A stretch of DNA of 64,000 bases from Ephydatia muelleri (taxonomy: Eukaryota; Porifera; Demospongiae; Spongillida; Spongillidae). Both the position numbers and the translations under genes were made by a program. The stretch spans positions 242,395 to 306,394 of the forward strand of contig JABACO010000036.1 of the NCBI GenBank assembly GCA_013339895.1, read 5' to 3'. A model generated the notes under the pieces. The model was not told where the DNA came from. It worked only from the letters and a program-made list of their open reading frames with translations, and did no database searches. Shown piece by piece: positions 22,664 through 33,942 of this stretch (position 1 is its first letter; the number at the start of each line of letters is the position of its first letter).

Positions 22664-25600
22664 TCACACAAAACTAATAGATGGAATTAGTACAGAGACA
22701 TTTTCCTTAGAGTCATTAAATTGCACTTCAAGGTTTGCATGAGCACAGATGCCTAGGATGCGCTGAATAGGAATAAAGCACGAAATTGATGGCTTTTCAC
22801 ACACTGTAGCTGACTGACCAAACCAGTCATATTGACTATGTGGCTTTGCCCATTTCACCAACGCAAATAAGTGAGACTTCGAAGTGGTGCCAATTGAAAC
22901 AGTGTGCTCAACAAAATATTGCACAACTCCAAAGAAGGTGCTATCATCCCCAGAGAGAACATGCAGGCCGTCTGGTTGCTTTAAAGGCCAGCGTGCAAAA
23001 ACAACAGAACCTTTATCAGTCCGTGCACTTATTGAATGCACAATATGCCCTGCAATAGATGCCCTGCTGGAAATATTGTACATGACTAACAATGAATTAA
23101 ACTCTATATACAGGTGCTTATACGATTCTGTGAGTTGTTCAATCATCTCAGGTTGCATGTACTTTGTACTGATTGGTGGAAGAAGTTCTCCCACTGACTT
23201 TGTACATATACTGTAATCAAGTTTTGTTAAGTTTGACATTGGTGAGAATGCAAGTGCCCTTTGAAGAACAGCTGATGTTGTGCCTTGCAAGATTGAGCCT
23301 GTTGTACTTTTCTCTCTACACTTTACCAAGAACTTTTCATATTCATTCGATAGATGAAGGGTACTAGAATGCTGATGCATCAAAAATTTCTTCATAAACT
23401 GCATTTCTATATTGTTATTATTTGTAAAATAGTCACCAAGAGTTCCATTGAATCGTTCAAAAGAAAAGCACCAAAATCCATAAACTGGACCATAATCCAA
23501 AATAACTTCTTTCAGGTGCAGATGTAAGTGCAAGTTTATAGTGCAATGTTGAGCACCATATAAATTTTCAAATGATTTACAAAACTGTACTAAATATTCA
23601 TCTGAAGCCACTACACTGTGTTTTAAAATAGTGCGTTTAACTAGAATTGAACAAGCACGAACAAATAAGAGCCAGCATTGAAAGTGATGTTTTGGTAGTT
23701 GGTCCTTAAGACATACAGCAGAATACACAGTAACCCAGTTCTTCCACTGGTCAGCAGTAAAGCCAGAAAAGCTTGATGCAATTTTTGATGGAAGCCTACC
23801 AATGCTTCTTGGTACATTTATTTTAGATGACATACTTGATATGTTGTTCAATTGTGCTTTTGACAGAATGTTCTGCTCTATCCATATATTCATAATGTGC
23901 TTTGGTGTTCCCAACAGAATGTTATGCATAGGGTCTATCACATGCATTCGTACAATGTTAAAATATGGTAGTTGCGTGAGAATGGAATATCGCACACCAT
24001 GGTCTGATACAACCTTCTGTTTCATTGTCTTTGTTGGTGCCTTTAAATACTGCTCTGAACAAGAATTGTAGTTATCTTTTGTGCGGAGTTCCCATGAGTC
24101 TCTGTCATATCCAGAGTAATCCAATTTGTTGTCACATATACCAAAGTTAAACTCTTTTAAGCATTTAGAACATCCATGTGTAGCACTGTGTCCAGCAAAA
24201 CCACATACTTTTCTTGTTGCAGGAATGTCGCACATAACACAAATCAATGCTAAGCGTATTTTAACAAATGACTGTGAGAGGTTGCTCCAGATCATGATAC
24301 CTTCCCAAAATTCAAGTAGGTCTTGAACAAAAGGGCCTATGTAAGAGTTCATTACTTTTTTGGGCTCAGAAGCGCCAGGAATTAAACCAAGTAAAATTAC
24401 ATTCTCCATCTTAAATCTCTCCTTCCTCGGCAGGTTGAAAATAACTAAAAATAGTACACCAATGGAATAGGTTACATGCTTATAGGGCTGGAACCAATCA
24501 CATCCCAAACCCAATGCAAGATTGTTTGGTAGCGACAAGAACCCCTTTCCATCCAATGTCTGAAGTTCTTCCCAAATTCTCCCATCGTATATGTCAGTTA
24601 ATAATTCAGGATCCCTATCTTTGTATGTGTTTCGCCATTGCTCACACTTTGACAAAAAATCAGGTCGATTTATTAGCAACCCAATAGCATCATTGAGATG
24701 CTGATAACAGTATTGCTTTTTAGCTTCTAATGATGCCTTTGATTTGTGCCGTTTAACAGCTCGTAATAGTTCAAATCCACATGGTTTCCTATAATGGGCT
24801 TGTGGATGGTTTGGGTACTCCAAATGCTTACATGTGGCAGACATAACTTTACCACCTGGCTGGACAATGATGCAGTCTTCTAAATTATATATTGAATTAC
24901 ATTTCGGACATACTACATAACGTTCAAATGATGGACATGTGAAACCAATTATTTTCTGAGCAGTTTTTTGAGTTTTTGGACATCCCAATAAACTGGAAGA
25001 TATGTGTGCTGTGCACAATGTGATTAAATTGAAAAAGGACTGCAGGAATGCCAAAAGAACAGTAATAGCTGCATTTGATATCCCAAAACTCAGCTGCCAT
25101 ACTGAAATGAACACTAGCAGTATGCGAAGGGGAGACTTTACTGCGTCTTCAGAGCTTAGCTTTTCTCTTGTTCTACCGTCCGAATTTGACTCATCCTATG
25201 CAAAGAACTTTAATTTTTAAATTTAGTACAATATCCAAAAGTTGCGTAAAACCTTTGATTTGGTAGAACGGTAGAAGTGATATAACTCCAGAACTGAGCA
25301 TTGAAAAATAATGTTTTTCCAAACAACATACCAATGATTAAAATGGAGTTATTAATTACTAGTAATTAAAAGTTACTGCTCAGTTTAATTAACTTTTAGC
25401 TCTGGAGTTGTATCATTTTACGCAACTTTTGGATCCACCTGTACATTAAATGATCGTCTATGTGGTTAGTCATACGTATGCAATGAACTGACTGCATTTA
25501 AATTATATTTTCCATAACCATGTGTGATACATTATAATACATTTTGTTATTTCGGTAAGGTTGTCCAACTCATGCATGTTCAATATTAGTATAAACAAGT

Positions 25601-26161
25601 AGTGTCAAAAAACGATTTGCTTAGTGTTGGTTATGCTGCTTTTGTTTGCTATCGTATGCATATGCAATATTAATACAGTCACAAATAAAAGGGTCAATAT
25701 CTTTTTGGATTAATAGAGATAATGTACATCGTGATAATATGCATGTAAATAATGAAACCCTATACATGATTACGTAATTTTTGTAGCACAATTTTATCTG
25801 CATGTACCAGATGATAGCAAGTAATAATTATACCTCAGATTCTGAAGATTCACTACAGCTGGTGCTGTTCATAAGTATGGAGTCCTCACATTCTTCAATT
25901 GATGATGAATCAGAGGTGTTGGGCTCATACATATCATCTACGCTCTTCTGTCCACATAGTACGTCTGTGCAATATAAGTTGCTTATGACTATGTATGTAT
26001 AAATTGGTATTGAGGGATTTACCATCTTCAGCATTGCTGTTTGTCGTGTATCTCACGGTGCATGGATCGATGTCATATTTTGCAATATTCTGATGCTCAA
26101 AGTAAGTGGATTTACATACGTATTCACCACAATGATGGCATAAACGTCGTTTGCCACTCAT
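22664..26161 (-). CDS. EnSpm/CACTA transposase, 3 exons, 933 residues
   Basis: Exons 26161-26023, 25964-25834 and 25195-22664 join in phase (2,802 bp, no internal stop). Exon 1 carries a small zinc-finger-like start, LCHHCGEYVCKSTYFEHQ. Exon 2 and the start of exon 3 form an acidic, serine-rich linker. Exon 3 holds the Tnp2-like catalytic region: a GLGCDWFQPYKHVTYSIGV block with a likely first catalytic D, an ICVMCDIPATRKVCGF block with a likely second D, a CSKC zinc pair after it, and the IDPMHNILLGTPKH block typical of CACTA transposases. The protein should bind the element ends and cut and paste the DNA. An open stretch at about 25621-25685 inside intron 2 is bounded by an AG but ends in a stop, so I left it out. 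Confidence 0.88.
25235..25432. mobile_element. 198-bp MITE-like inverted repeat in transposase intron 2
   Basis: The ends are perfect inverted repeats (CCAAAAGTTGCGTAAAA at 25235 and its complement ending at 25432). Further imperfect pairing inside (ATAACTCCAGAACTGA with its partner near 25395-25412) makes a hairpin. It lies wholly in an intron. No target duplication longer than a couple of bases is obvious. Confidence 0.7.
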
Positions 26162-26918
26162 TGTATACACGTACAGATCCTGGAAAAGAAGTATTCACTT
26201 GGAACAGAAATCTAAGCCTACTCACACGCATGCAGCATTTGAGTTCTATGTGTATATATAGCGCGCGTGCTTCAGATCATGCTGCAATTTGGTAGATTAT
26301 ACACGTACTGTGACAGCCTAACCATATTAGAGCCATGTTTTATGTAGCCCTTGCATGCATGGCAGCAGCAATGAGCATGTGCTCTACGAGCACAGCATGG
26401 GGGTCCCCCGTGAATCATGATATAATTGTTGGATGTAATTTATCATTCATATGCACTATTTCGGTGTTCCGAATCCTAACAAGTTCAGCGCTTTCGCTCT
26501 ACCTTGAATGCTGCATATACATCTCCCCAGTTCGACACGGAAACTCCCCCTCAATAATTAGTCACGTCACACACCCGGCCACTCGCTGAATTCTTGGATC
26601 CGCCATTGCAAGCAGTTACAGTCCATGCTCATAATACTGGCGTAAAAAACTAGCCGAGCTTGTAGTCAAATGACATGCATGATCACATACCTTTCAAATA
26701 ACCGGCGTAGTAGACTCACAGTGACAGCACGTGTGTAAGAGGTTTGGCAAATAAATTGACGGTTAATTAAAAATTAATAAGGCTGAGAATTCCCGTACTG
26801 AATTGGACGGTGAAGTTTCAAATTTGTTATGATCTCGATAGCCGTAAGCACACGTCTTGTTGTCTGCACGGATGCGTGACTGATTGCGGATTTTGCAATC
26901 ACCCGCGTGCGGACGGTC
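26162..26918. other. 5' region of the CACTA transposase gene and right subterminal DNA
   Basis: No exon is recognised. This stretch should hold the transposase promoter and untranslated leader. The last 150 bp contain CGTGC-type words like those near the left end. Confidence 0.45.
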
Positions 26919-26929
26919 GAATTGCTGTG
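26919..26929 (-). repeat. CACTA element right terminal inverted repeat
   Basis: GAATTGCTGTG, perfect complement of 12040-12050, followed by the second copy of the TAA target (26930-26932). Confidence 0.88.
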
Positions 26930-26998
26930 TAACCAGTCCCTAGAACCACATACGCTGTGGTCATACAATAGGGCAAAGCTGTTTTCAACCAACAGCTC
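26930..26998 (+). repeat. Orphan minisatellite unit split off by the CACTA insertion
   Basis: One unit of the 11775-12039 family in the same orientation, ending at CAACAGCT before unrelated CATGAGATGG. It marks the right flank of the original array. Confidence 0.9.
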
Positions 26999-27071
26999 AT
27001 GAGATGGATGACCCTAGACCACTGGTGATATACTTGAAGGCACTGTGTTCCTGTTAAAGCAACTCTCATTC

Positions 27072-27137
27072 ATTCATGCTATGTGAGCATATTATTCATG
27101 CTATGTGAGCATATTATTCATGCTATGTGAGCATATT
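27072..27137 (+). repeat. Three tandem 22-bp repeats
   Basis: Three identical units of ATTCATGCTATGTGAGCATATT. Each contains the dyad ATGCTatgtgAGCAT. Confidence 0.9.
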
Positions 27138-27550
27138 ACTAACTGGTGTGGGTAGAGGTGTGGTGGGTATACACATGGAGCAGCGAAATAGAATATCTGC
27201 TAGGAAATGGTCCAGTACAATTGACCTTTGAGTACAGCAGTTGAAAAAAAAAAAAAAAAAGCTGGTGCTTCTGATAGTTGAAGTTCAGCTGAGATACTCT
27301 ATTCGTAGCATTGCAAGTAGGCCATTTTTTCCCCCATGTGTATGCACCAGTTATTGTAATGGCTCACATAGCATTCTGGATATACACCAGTTATTGTAAT
27401 GGCTCAACATCAACATCAGGTTGTACAGTGTCATTTCTAACACATGTTTCTGAGTCTCAAACCACATCAGGTTACAGACATTCCTAGCATCTCTTTTGGG
27501 GCAGGAGAAGTATTTCACCCAATTGTGTACAGATGTAAGTAGTGTGGTGG
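27138..27550. other. No gene recognised
   Basis: The stretch contains a run of 18 A near 27244 and a short direct repeat (CACCAGTTATTGTAATGGCTCA at about 27345 and 27385). Nothing coding is seen. Confidence 0.5.
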
Positions 27551-27552
<2 letters not shown>

Positions 27553-27597
<45 letters not shown>

Positions 27598-27718
27598 GTG
27601 TGCATGGGTGTGTTGTGTGTGGTGTTGTGGGTGGGTAGGTGGGTGTTTGTGCATGTTGTGGGTGTGCATGGGTGTGTTGTATGTGGTGTTGTGGGTGGGT
27701 AGGTGGGTGTTTGTGCAC
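27553..27718 (+). repeat. GT microsatellite and 64-bp GT-rich minisatellite
   Basis: About 20 GT dinucleotides are followed by nearly two copies of a 64-bp unit starting GGTGTGCATGGGTGTGTTG at 27597 and 27661. Open frames here are low-complexity artefacts. Confidence 0.9.
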
Positions 27719-27719
27719 T

Positions 27720-28541
27720 CAGCGTACTTAAGGCTGCCACCTAATGAATTTACGTCATAAAAAATGGCGCCTATGTACAAAAAGTCAAATCTCACGCAAG
27801 AAGCGTACCCTATGATAGAAACTTTAGACGAGTGTATGTTATACACTGTTCCAACTATTAGTAACGTTCTATGATTAGAAAGCATCCCTGCGGCATGTAA
27901 CCGCTTGGATTACGGCGATATAACGGATTACGGCTGTATGCCGGGATGTTGCGATCCGTGTCTTAGAAAACTAATGGGGTATTTAAAATCCCCATATGTT
28001 TGCACCTATTACGCCGACTGGGGAATTTATATAATTGGCTTGCTGTATTCACAACAACCATGAACAAAGTTCAAAATGGCCGACCAGCTGCACAAAGACT
28101 AATGAATCTTCGATACACGGTCCAGTTATTGAAATCCCCAGTCATAAACCATTAGTATCAACCTAGAGGAACCTGCCAAGCATTAAAAAGTTACCTTCCA
28201 GCTGCATTTTCATCCCAGCGTTTAGAAGTTCGTTAATACGCGGGTCAAGTACAGTGGTTATTAAAAAATAACCAGGCGGCTGATTAGTGTTGCTCGACAG
28301 CTGCTTTTAATTTTTGGCAATCGTTAGTTTGGGAGCATATAACGCAAATGTTATGCTGTGGATCTGTTTAGGGTCATAATAGGTATGAAAGTTGTACAAA
28401 AGTAGACGTCATACGCTAACGGGAGATCGATAAGTAACGATCCGAATAACGTCATAATGATGTAATACAAACATGAATGTTGACAATGTGTCAACAACAC
28501 GAAAACAAGATTTTTAACATGAGGCAGCCTTAACTACCCTG
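27720..28541. mobile_element. Non-autonomous TIR element, about 822 bp
   Basis: The termini are imperfect inverted repeats, CAGCGTACTTAAGGCTGCC at the left and the complement of CAGGGTAGTTAAGGCTGCC at the right (17 of 19 matching). No ORF lies inside, and I could not see a convincing target duplication, so the superfamily is unknown. Confidence 0.6.
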
Positions 28542-28661
28542 AGCATGTTGTGGTTTTATATCTTATCTTCAGAAACTGTTCAAAGCTTAATTTGCTTTAG
28601 CACTTCTGTATGGCTTCTGTTCACTCAACTGGAAGAATCATTATTTCTTGATCACCAAGTA

Positions 28662-29477
<816 letters not shown>

Positions 29478-29765
29478 ATGGATATTACAGCGGAAGAAGT
29501 CCGAAGTCTAGAGAACATGGATGCAGAGGATGGCGGTGTTGGAGAGGGCGGCGATGTTGTAAGGGTAGTTGACGGTGGTGCTGGAGATGCTATTGTAATG
29601 GGAGGAGATGACAGAGGACGAGGAGACAGAAGACGAGGACGAGGAGACAGAGGACGAGGAGACAGAGGACGAGGAGACAGAGGACGAGGAGACAGAGGAC
29701 GAGGAGACAGAAGACGAGGACGAGGAGACAGAGGACGAGGACAAATAGCACACAAACACATATAG
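29478..29765 (+). CDS. Possible 95-residue protein with acidic start and DRGRG repeats
   Basis: An ATG at 29478 opens a frame with an acidic, glycine-rich first half (MDITAEEVRSLENMD) and then about nine DRGRG/DRRRG blocks, ending at TAG near 29763. RG-rich blocks can bind RNA, but the repeats are a minisatellite that would be open in this frame by chance. I see no splice or promoter evidence. It could equally be non-coding. Confidence 0.25.
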   Translation: MDITAEEVRSLENMDAEDGGVGEGGDVVRVVDGGAGDAIVMGGDDRGRGDRRRGRGDRGRGDRGRGDRGRGDRGRGDRRRGRGDRGRGQIAHKHI

Positions 29766-29915
29766 TACATTAGTAATAGTACACAAGAATATACTCCGCG
29801 TAAAACCGCCTCGTCCTCGTCCTCTGTCTCCTCGTCCTCGTCCTCTGTCTCCTCGTCCTCGTCCTCTGTCTCCTCGTCCTCTGTCTCCTAGTCCTCGTCC
29901 TCTGTCTCCTCGTGT
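29606..29915. repeat. GAGGACGAGGAGACA minisatellite in inverted pair
   Basis: The plus strand carries GACGAGGAGACAGAG-type units from 29606 to 29740. The complementary form (CCTCGTCCTCTGTCTCCTCG) fills 29807-29915. A spacer of about 65 bp separates the arms, so the region can fold into a long hairpin. One strand is purine-rich in each arm. Confidence 0.9.
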
Positions 29916-30171
29916 GCTGTTATCACCGTTAATTTTACCATTGTTGTAAACTTGTAATGGCAAGCGCTATCTGCTCTAGAGGCAGCACGCAATAGCGCAC
30001 TATTGACATGCGCATGCGTGTCACGTCTCACGTGATTGTCTTGGTAATGGCGTTTAAACCAAAGCAATCGTTGGTAAATATGAATAATTAAAACGCACAT
30101 CCCACCTTTAACTAAAACTTTACTTGCACCCAAACATATGACGTCACACAACCCGTTGTACATGTACATAC

Positions 30172-30484
30172 AAAAAAAATCAATGAAACAAGTAAATAAA
30201 AACATTCTCTACGAGAAAGTTGGTGGGATATAGGATTTGCAGGCAATTGGTGGTGAAAAAGCAAAGAAACAAGGTCTTATCAGAAGGGAAAATGTAATAA
30301 TCCTATATTTAGCACACAAACAACATACGCCCTAGAAATGTGCTAAATATAGGACTATTACGTTTTCCCTTCTGATAAGACCTTGTTTCTTTGCTTTTTA
30401 CACCACCAATTGCCTGAAAATCCTATATCCCACCAACTTTCTCGTAGAGAATGTTTTTATTTACTTGTTTCATTGATTTTTTTT
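30172..30484. repeat. Near-perfect 145-bp palindrome (foldback)
   Basis: The left arm 30172-30315 and right arm 30340-30484 are complementary with only a handful of mismatches (for example GGATTTGCAGG against GGATTTTCAGG). The loop is 24 bp. Each arm contains CTTCTGATAAGACCTTGTTT or its complement. Such a structure is either a very recent inverted duplication or a foldback transposon. Confidence 0.95.
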
Positions 30485-30569
30485 TACTTGTTCACAATCA
30501 ACTTAGAGCAAGATTTCGCGGGCTTCAAGTACAAAACCCCGCGAAATCAAGCCCTTTACTTGAATGTGA

Positions 30570-30775
30570 ATATCTTCGGAACGATGAATCGCAAACTAAA
30601 CCATCTTTGGACTTCTATAGATACAGGACCGCTTTGTAAATATGCAAAATGCAGCTCCACTACATTGCACAATCAAGAAGATACAGCGTTTTGAAGACCG
30701 CGTAATTTGGCGCGTTTATGGCCGTTTTTCACGCACAATTACGCGCGATTACGCCGTTTTTTTCACCTGGGTATA
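30570..30775 (+). repeat. Dispersed repeat copy B (inverted partner at 3872-4020)
   Basis: Shares the GATATCTTCGGAACGATG region through to the edge TTTTTTCACCTGGGTA with the copy near 3872. It lies next to the 30172-30484 foldback, so the foldback plus this block may be one element. Confidence 0.75.
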
Positions 30776-30823
30776 GGTATACCTATCTCTACAGCTGACA
30801 GTAAATGTCCCCTTTGATCCAGA

Positions 30824-31362
30824 TTGCCACCATGCCCTTACATGTCGTTCTGGAGGTGACATCATTGCACAGCACAATAAGCTTAGAGACTGATTTGCCG
30901 ACCTGTGCTCTAAAGCCTGCTTATCTCCTCAACTGGAGAAAGGTCCAGGCTTAGACTTTTCTAGACCAGCTGATGTGCTGGTGCCAAACTGGTCCCTCTC
31001 CAACCCTGCAGCTTTTGACCTGAAAGTCATCCATCCGCTTAATACAGACCTGAATCTGGAAGCGAGCTTGGCTTCAGACAATTCTGCAGAGTTTGGGGAG
31101 ATTGGAAAGCATACCAAGAATGATCAGATGTGTGGAAGATTGGGCTGAACATGCATTCCATTAGTGGTTGAAGTTTATGGTGGTTGGGGATGTGAAGCCC
31201 AAGGATGCTTCTCTAGATTAAGTAAGAGGCTTGCCATGCAAGTGGGTGTTTGTGAAACTGAGGCACTGAGCCAAATGTACTGCCTGCTGGGCGTCACACT
31301 GATGAGGCAGAATGCAAGAGCCATTCTACTCAGATGTGCCCAAACACCCCTTCAGGATTGTT
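30824..31362 (+). pseudogene. Retroelement C-terminal fragment (zinc motif and endonuclease-like domain)
   Basis: The plus strand encodes CHHALTCRSGGD, the end of a CxxC..H..C zinc motif. After a stop it continues with SRPADVLVPNWSLSNPAAFD, the core of a PD-(D/E)XK-like endonuclease domain found after the reverse transcriptase in some invertebrate retroelements. A CIPLVVEVYGGWG segment and an RLSKRLAMQ tail follow. The TGA and TAG stops show decay. The same family is represented by fragments at 41.5 kb and 60.2 kb. Confidence 0.7.
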
Positions 31363-31600
31363 AATCTTAATTGTGTTATGCATGTGTATGTGTGTTTGCT
31401 CGTGTTTTGTTGTATATATATAATAATTATAATTATAATCATTATCATTATTTTAATTGCAATTTAATGCTGTATGAATGCTCATTCCGTGCTAATGCAT
31501 ACAGGTACTCCCTAATGCTGTAGCATATCGCTAACTGAGTTCCCTCAACCCCTGTCATGCATCTATACTAATTGACGGATAACAGTTTTGCCCAAAAGGG
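31363..31600. other. AT-rich spacer
   Basis: Contains TATATATATAATAATTATAATTATAATC-type simple sequence. No gene is seen. Confidence 0.5.
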
Positions 31601-31644
31601 GTCAGGCGGCAACCTGGTGACAGGGTGTACCCATCAGGCCAAAT

Positions 31645-31840
31645 CTGGGACCAAGGTAGCGCTGGCTTGCCTTGGGTGCGACCAGACGTGCCACTACCAT
31701 GACGTGGTCATGGTGAGTGGTAGGCCCTCCCCGCTGACCGACCTGGGACCAAGGTAGCGCTGGCTTGCCTTGGGTGCGACCAGGTGTGCCACACCATGAC
31801 GCGGTCATGGGTTTGACGTGGTTGGTCAGGGTAGAAGCCC
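31645..31840 (+). repeat. Two tandem 98-bp repeats
   Basis: CTGGGACCAAGGTAGCGCTG starts at 31645 and again at 31743, followed in both by GCCTTGGGTGCGACCAG and a CCATGACG(T/C)GGTCATGG palindrome. The flanking DNA is GC-rich compared with the rest of the window. Confidence 0.85.
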
Positions 31841-32690
31841 GAAGGGTGCCGCCCAAGTGTAACCCCCAAATGGATTGGTTAGGTGTGGTTCCAGGTGGTA
31901 GGTACAAATGGAATACGAGGGGTAAAGTGTGTGTGGAAAGGAGTCAGGGGGCTAAGGCCAAACTTGCAGTGTCAGTAAGAAGTGGCAGAAGGTGCTGCTG
32001 CAGTGGTTGCTCTGATCCAAATGCCACGGTTCGGTTCCAGGTGCAGGAGCATGCTGGGTGGCGGCCCATACCCGTAGCGTGCTATTGCGACAGCGTCCTG
32101 GGTATTACCATGGGGGAGGTCCAATACTTGCTTTCGTGGGTGTGAGACAAGCTTGTGGAAGCAAGGTCGTCGCCGTATGTCGCGCAGCTCGAGCAGCTTG
32201 TACGTGGGAACCGCACTGAGTAGGGATCAAACCTGCTCCCACGGCAACTGGAGATGGAGGTATTCTTCCCCTGAAAGTGATGTCTCATAGTCGACCAGGC
32301 TCTACAGCAAATCGGAATCATCCGCCACGTAGGTAGGCCATGTCGTGAGATATGCGCAGCATTGACGAGGCCAGTTGGCCCCTTCTGCAGGTGTTGTTGA
32401 AGCAGGTGTTGATGTACCAGGGCTGACTTGTTACCCATGAAGCTGAGGTGGACGTTCCTGAGCCGTAGATGGGGAGCGCGAAAGAGAATATTGTTTTTGA
32501 AGGACAAATGAGGTATTCCAGTATGGCACCTGCTGGCAGTGATTGACTGATGTAGGTCTGCATGACCATGCATGGAGCTCCCCATGCGGTGGTGGTGCCC
32601 CTGAGCAGCCTAGCTGGGGAATCTTTGGTCTTCTAGAAGGCTGAAGCTCGGGAATCCAAATGACAAATCTGGGGATAGGCCAGGGCAGCC
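31841..32690. other. GC-rich region, no gene recognised
   Basis: Minus-strand frames stay open for up to 167 codons (32082-32585), but none shows a domain I know. Base composition matches the following repeats, so this may be part of one decayed retroelement together with 32695-34830. Confidence 0.4.
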
Positions 32691-32694
32691 CGAT

Positions 32695-33735
32695 CCGCCT
32701 CCAATAACCTTATAGCGTCTGGACCGGGATGGCCTTGGTTAGAGGCCGTCACCTAGGCCAGAGGTGTGCCGGATCCTGCGAGTGTCATCTGCCCTAGATG
32801 GTCAGAGTGGACTGGATGATGTTGGCCAGGAGTGCCCTGCTGGGGCCAAGAGTGACACTGCAGTGACGTCGCCTCCAGTGGCTGCTGGAGGGGCATGAGG
32901 GGCTGCTGAAGGGCGAGGTGACTTGAGGTGAGAAGGGGGGCTGCCACCCGTAGACAGCGTGCACTCGACCGCCTTAGACCTGCCCTTAGCACGGCTCCGG
33001 CATATGCTTGCCATTGCGACGGCGCTTTAGGCACAACCATGGGAAGACTAGAGGGTCAGATACTCGCTTACATGGAATGCGGCAAGTGAGAGGCCTGCTT
33101 ATGCATGGAAGCAAGGTTGATCACCGTGTCGTACAGCTCGACCAGCTCAGGCAGCCAGCTCATGGAAACCACAGAGTGTCGAAGGGAGGTGACTTGAGGG
33201 TGAGAAGGGGGGGTTGCCACGGGCCGCCTCCAATAACCTTATAGCGTCTGGACCGGGATGGCCTTGGTTAGAGGCCGTCACCTAGGCCGGAGGTGTGCCG
33301 GATCCTGCAAGTGTCATCTGCCCTAGATGGTCAGAGTGGACTGGATGATGTTGGCCAGGAGTGCCCTGCTGGGGCCGAGAGTGACACTACAGTGACGTCG
33401 CCTCCAGTGGCTGCTGGAGGGGCATGAGGGGCTGCTGAAGGGGGAGGTGACTTGAGGGTGAGAAGGGGGCTGCCACGGTTCGGCTCGTGGTTTGCCCCAT
33501 AGACAGCGTGCACTCGACCGCCTTAGACCTGCCCTTAGCACGGCTCCGGCATATGCTTGCCATTGCGACGGCGCTTTAGGCACAACCATGGGAAGACTAG
33601 AGGGTCAGGTACTCGCTTACATGGAGTGCGGCAAGTGAGAGGCCTGCTTATGCGTGGAAGCAAGGTTGATCACCGTATCGTACAGCTCGACCAGCTCAGG
33701 CAGCCAGCTCATGGAAACCGCAGAGTGTCGAAGGG
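32695..33735 (+). repeat. Tandem duplication, unit about 529 bp
   Basis: The segment starting CCGCCTCCAATAACCTTATA occurs at 32695 and 33224, and identity is high through to GTGTCGAAGGG near 33190 and 33727. The copies differ by a few substitutions and small indels. The open frames inside (LRRRFRHNHGKTRGS and similar) occur in both copies but have no recognised domain. Confidence 0.92.
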
Positions 33736-33942
33736 ACCGGGATCGAATGTACTGCTTCCAAAAACCCCTCCACTGCCGGGGCCCGCATGATTGAGCACTT
33801 GTATATGTCTGTAGTAGCAGTCTGTCCTGTGGCGCCCTCGGAGGTTAAGTGGCAGTAGACTGCCTCGCTAGATGCACAGAGCTCGACCTGTACAAGTGGC
33901 TGCTGTAGCTGGGGCACCTGAGTGGTTTGTCGTACTGCAGTC

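Larger units (their letters stand above)
12040..26929 (-). mobile_element. 14.9-kb EnSpm/CACTA DNA transposon, complete ends, apparently intact genes
   Basis: The ends are an 11-bp inverted repeat, CACAGCAATTC at 12040-12050 and its complement at 26919-26929. They are flanked by a TAA direct repeat at 12037-12039 and 26930-26932. Removing the element and one TAA rejoins the minisatellite exactly (..CAGCTAACCAG..), which proves the insertion boundaries. A 3-bp target duplication and CAC-starting ends fit EnSpm/CACTA, and the element encodes an EnSpm-type transposase (22664-26161) and a second gene (20427-22212), both on the minus strand. About 40% of its length is a 165-bp satellite. Neighbouring subterminal sequence is GC-richer than the interior. 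Confidence 0.9.

Noticed and set aside
25621-25690. Extra exon between transposase exons 2 and 3
   Set aside because: It follows an AG but ends in TAA within about 26 codons, and exons 2 and 3 already join in phase without it.
27484-27885. Histidine/threonine-rich open frames over the GT repeats
   Set aside because: Low-complexity translation of a microsatellite.
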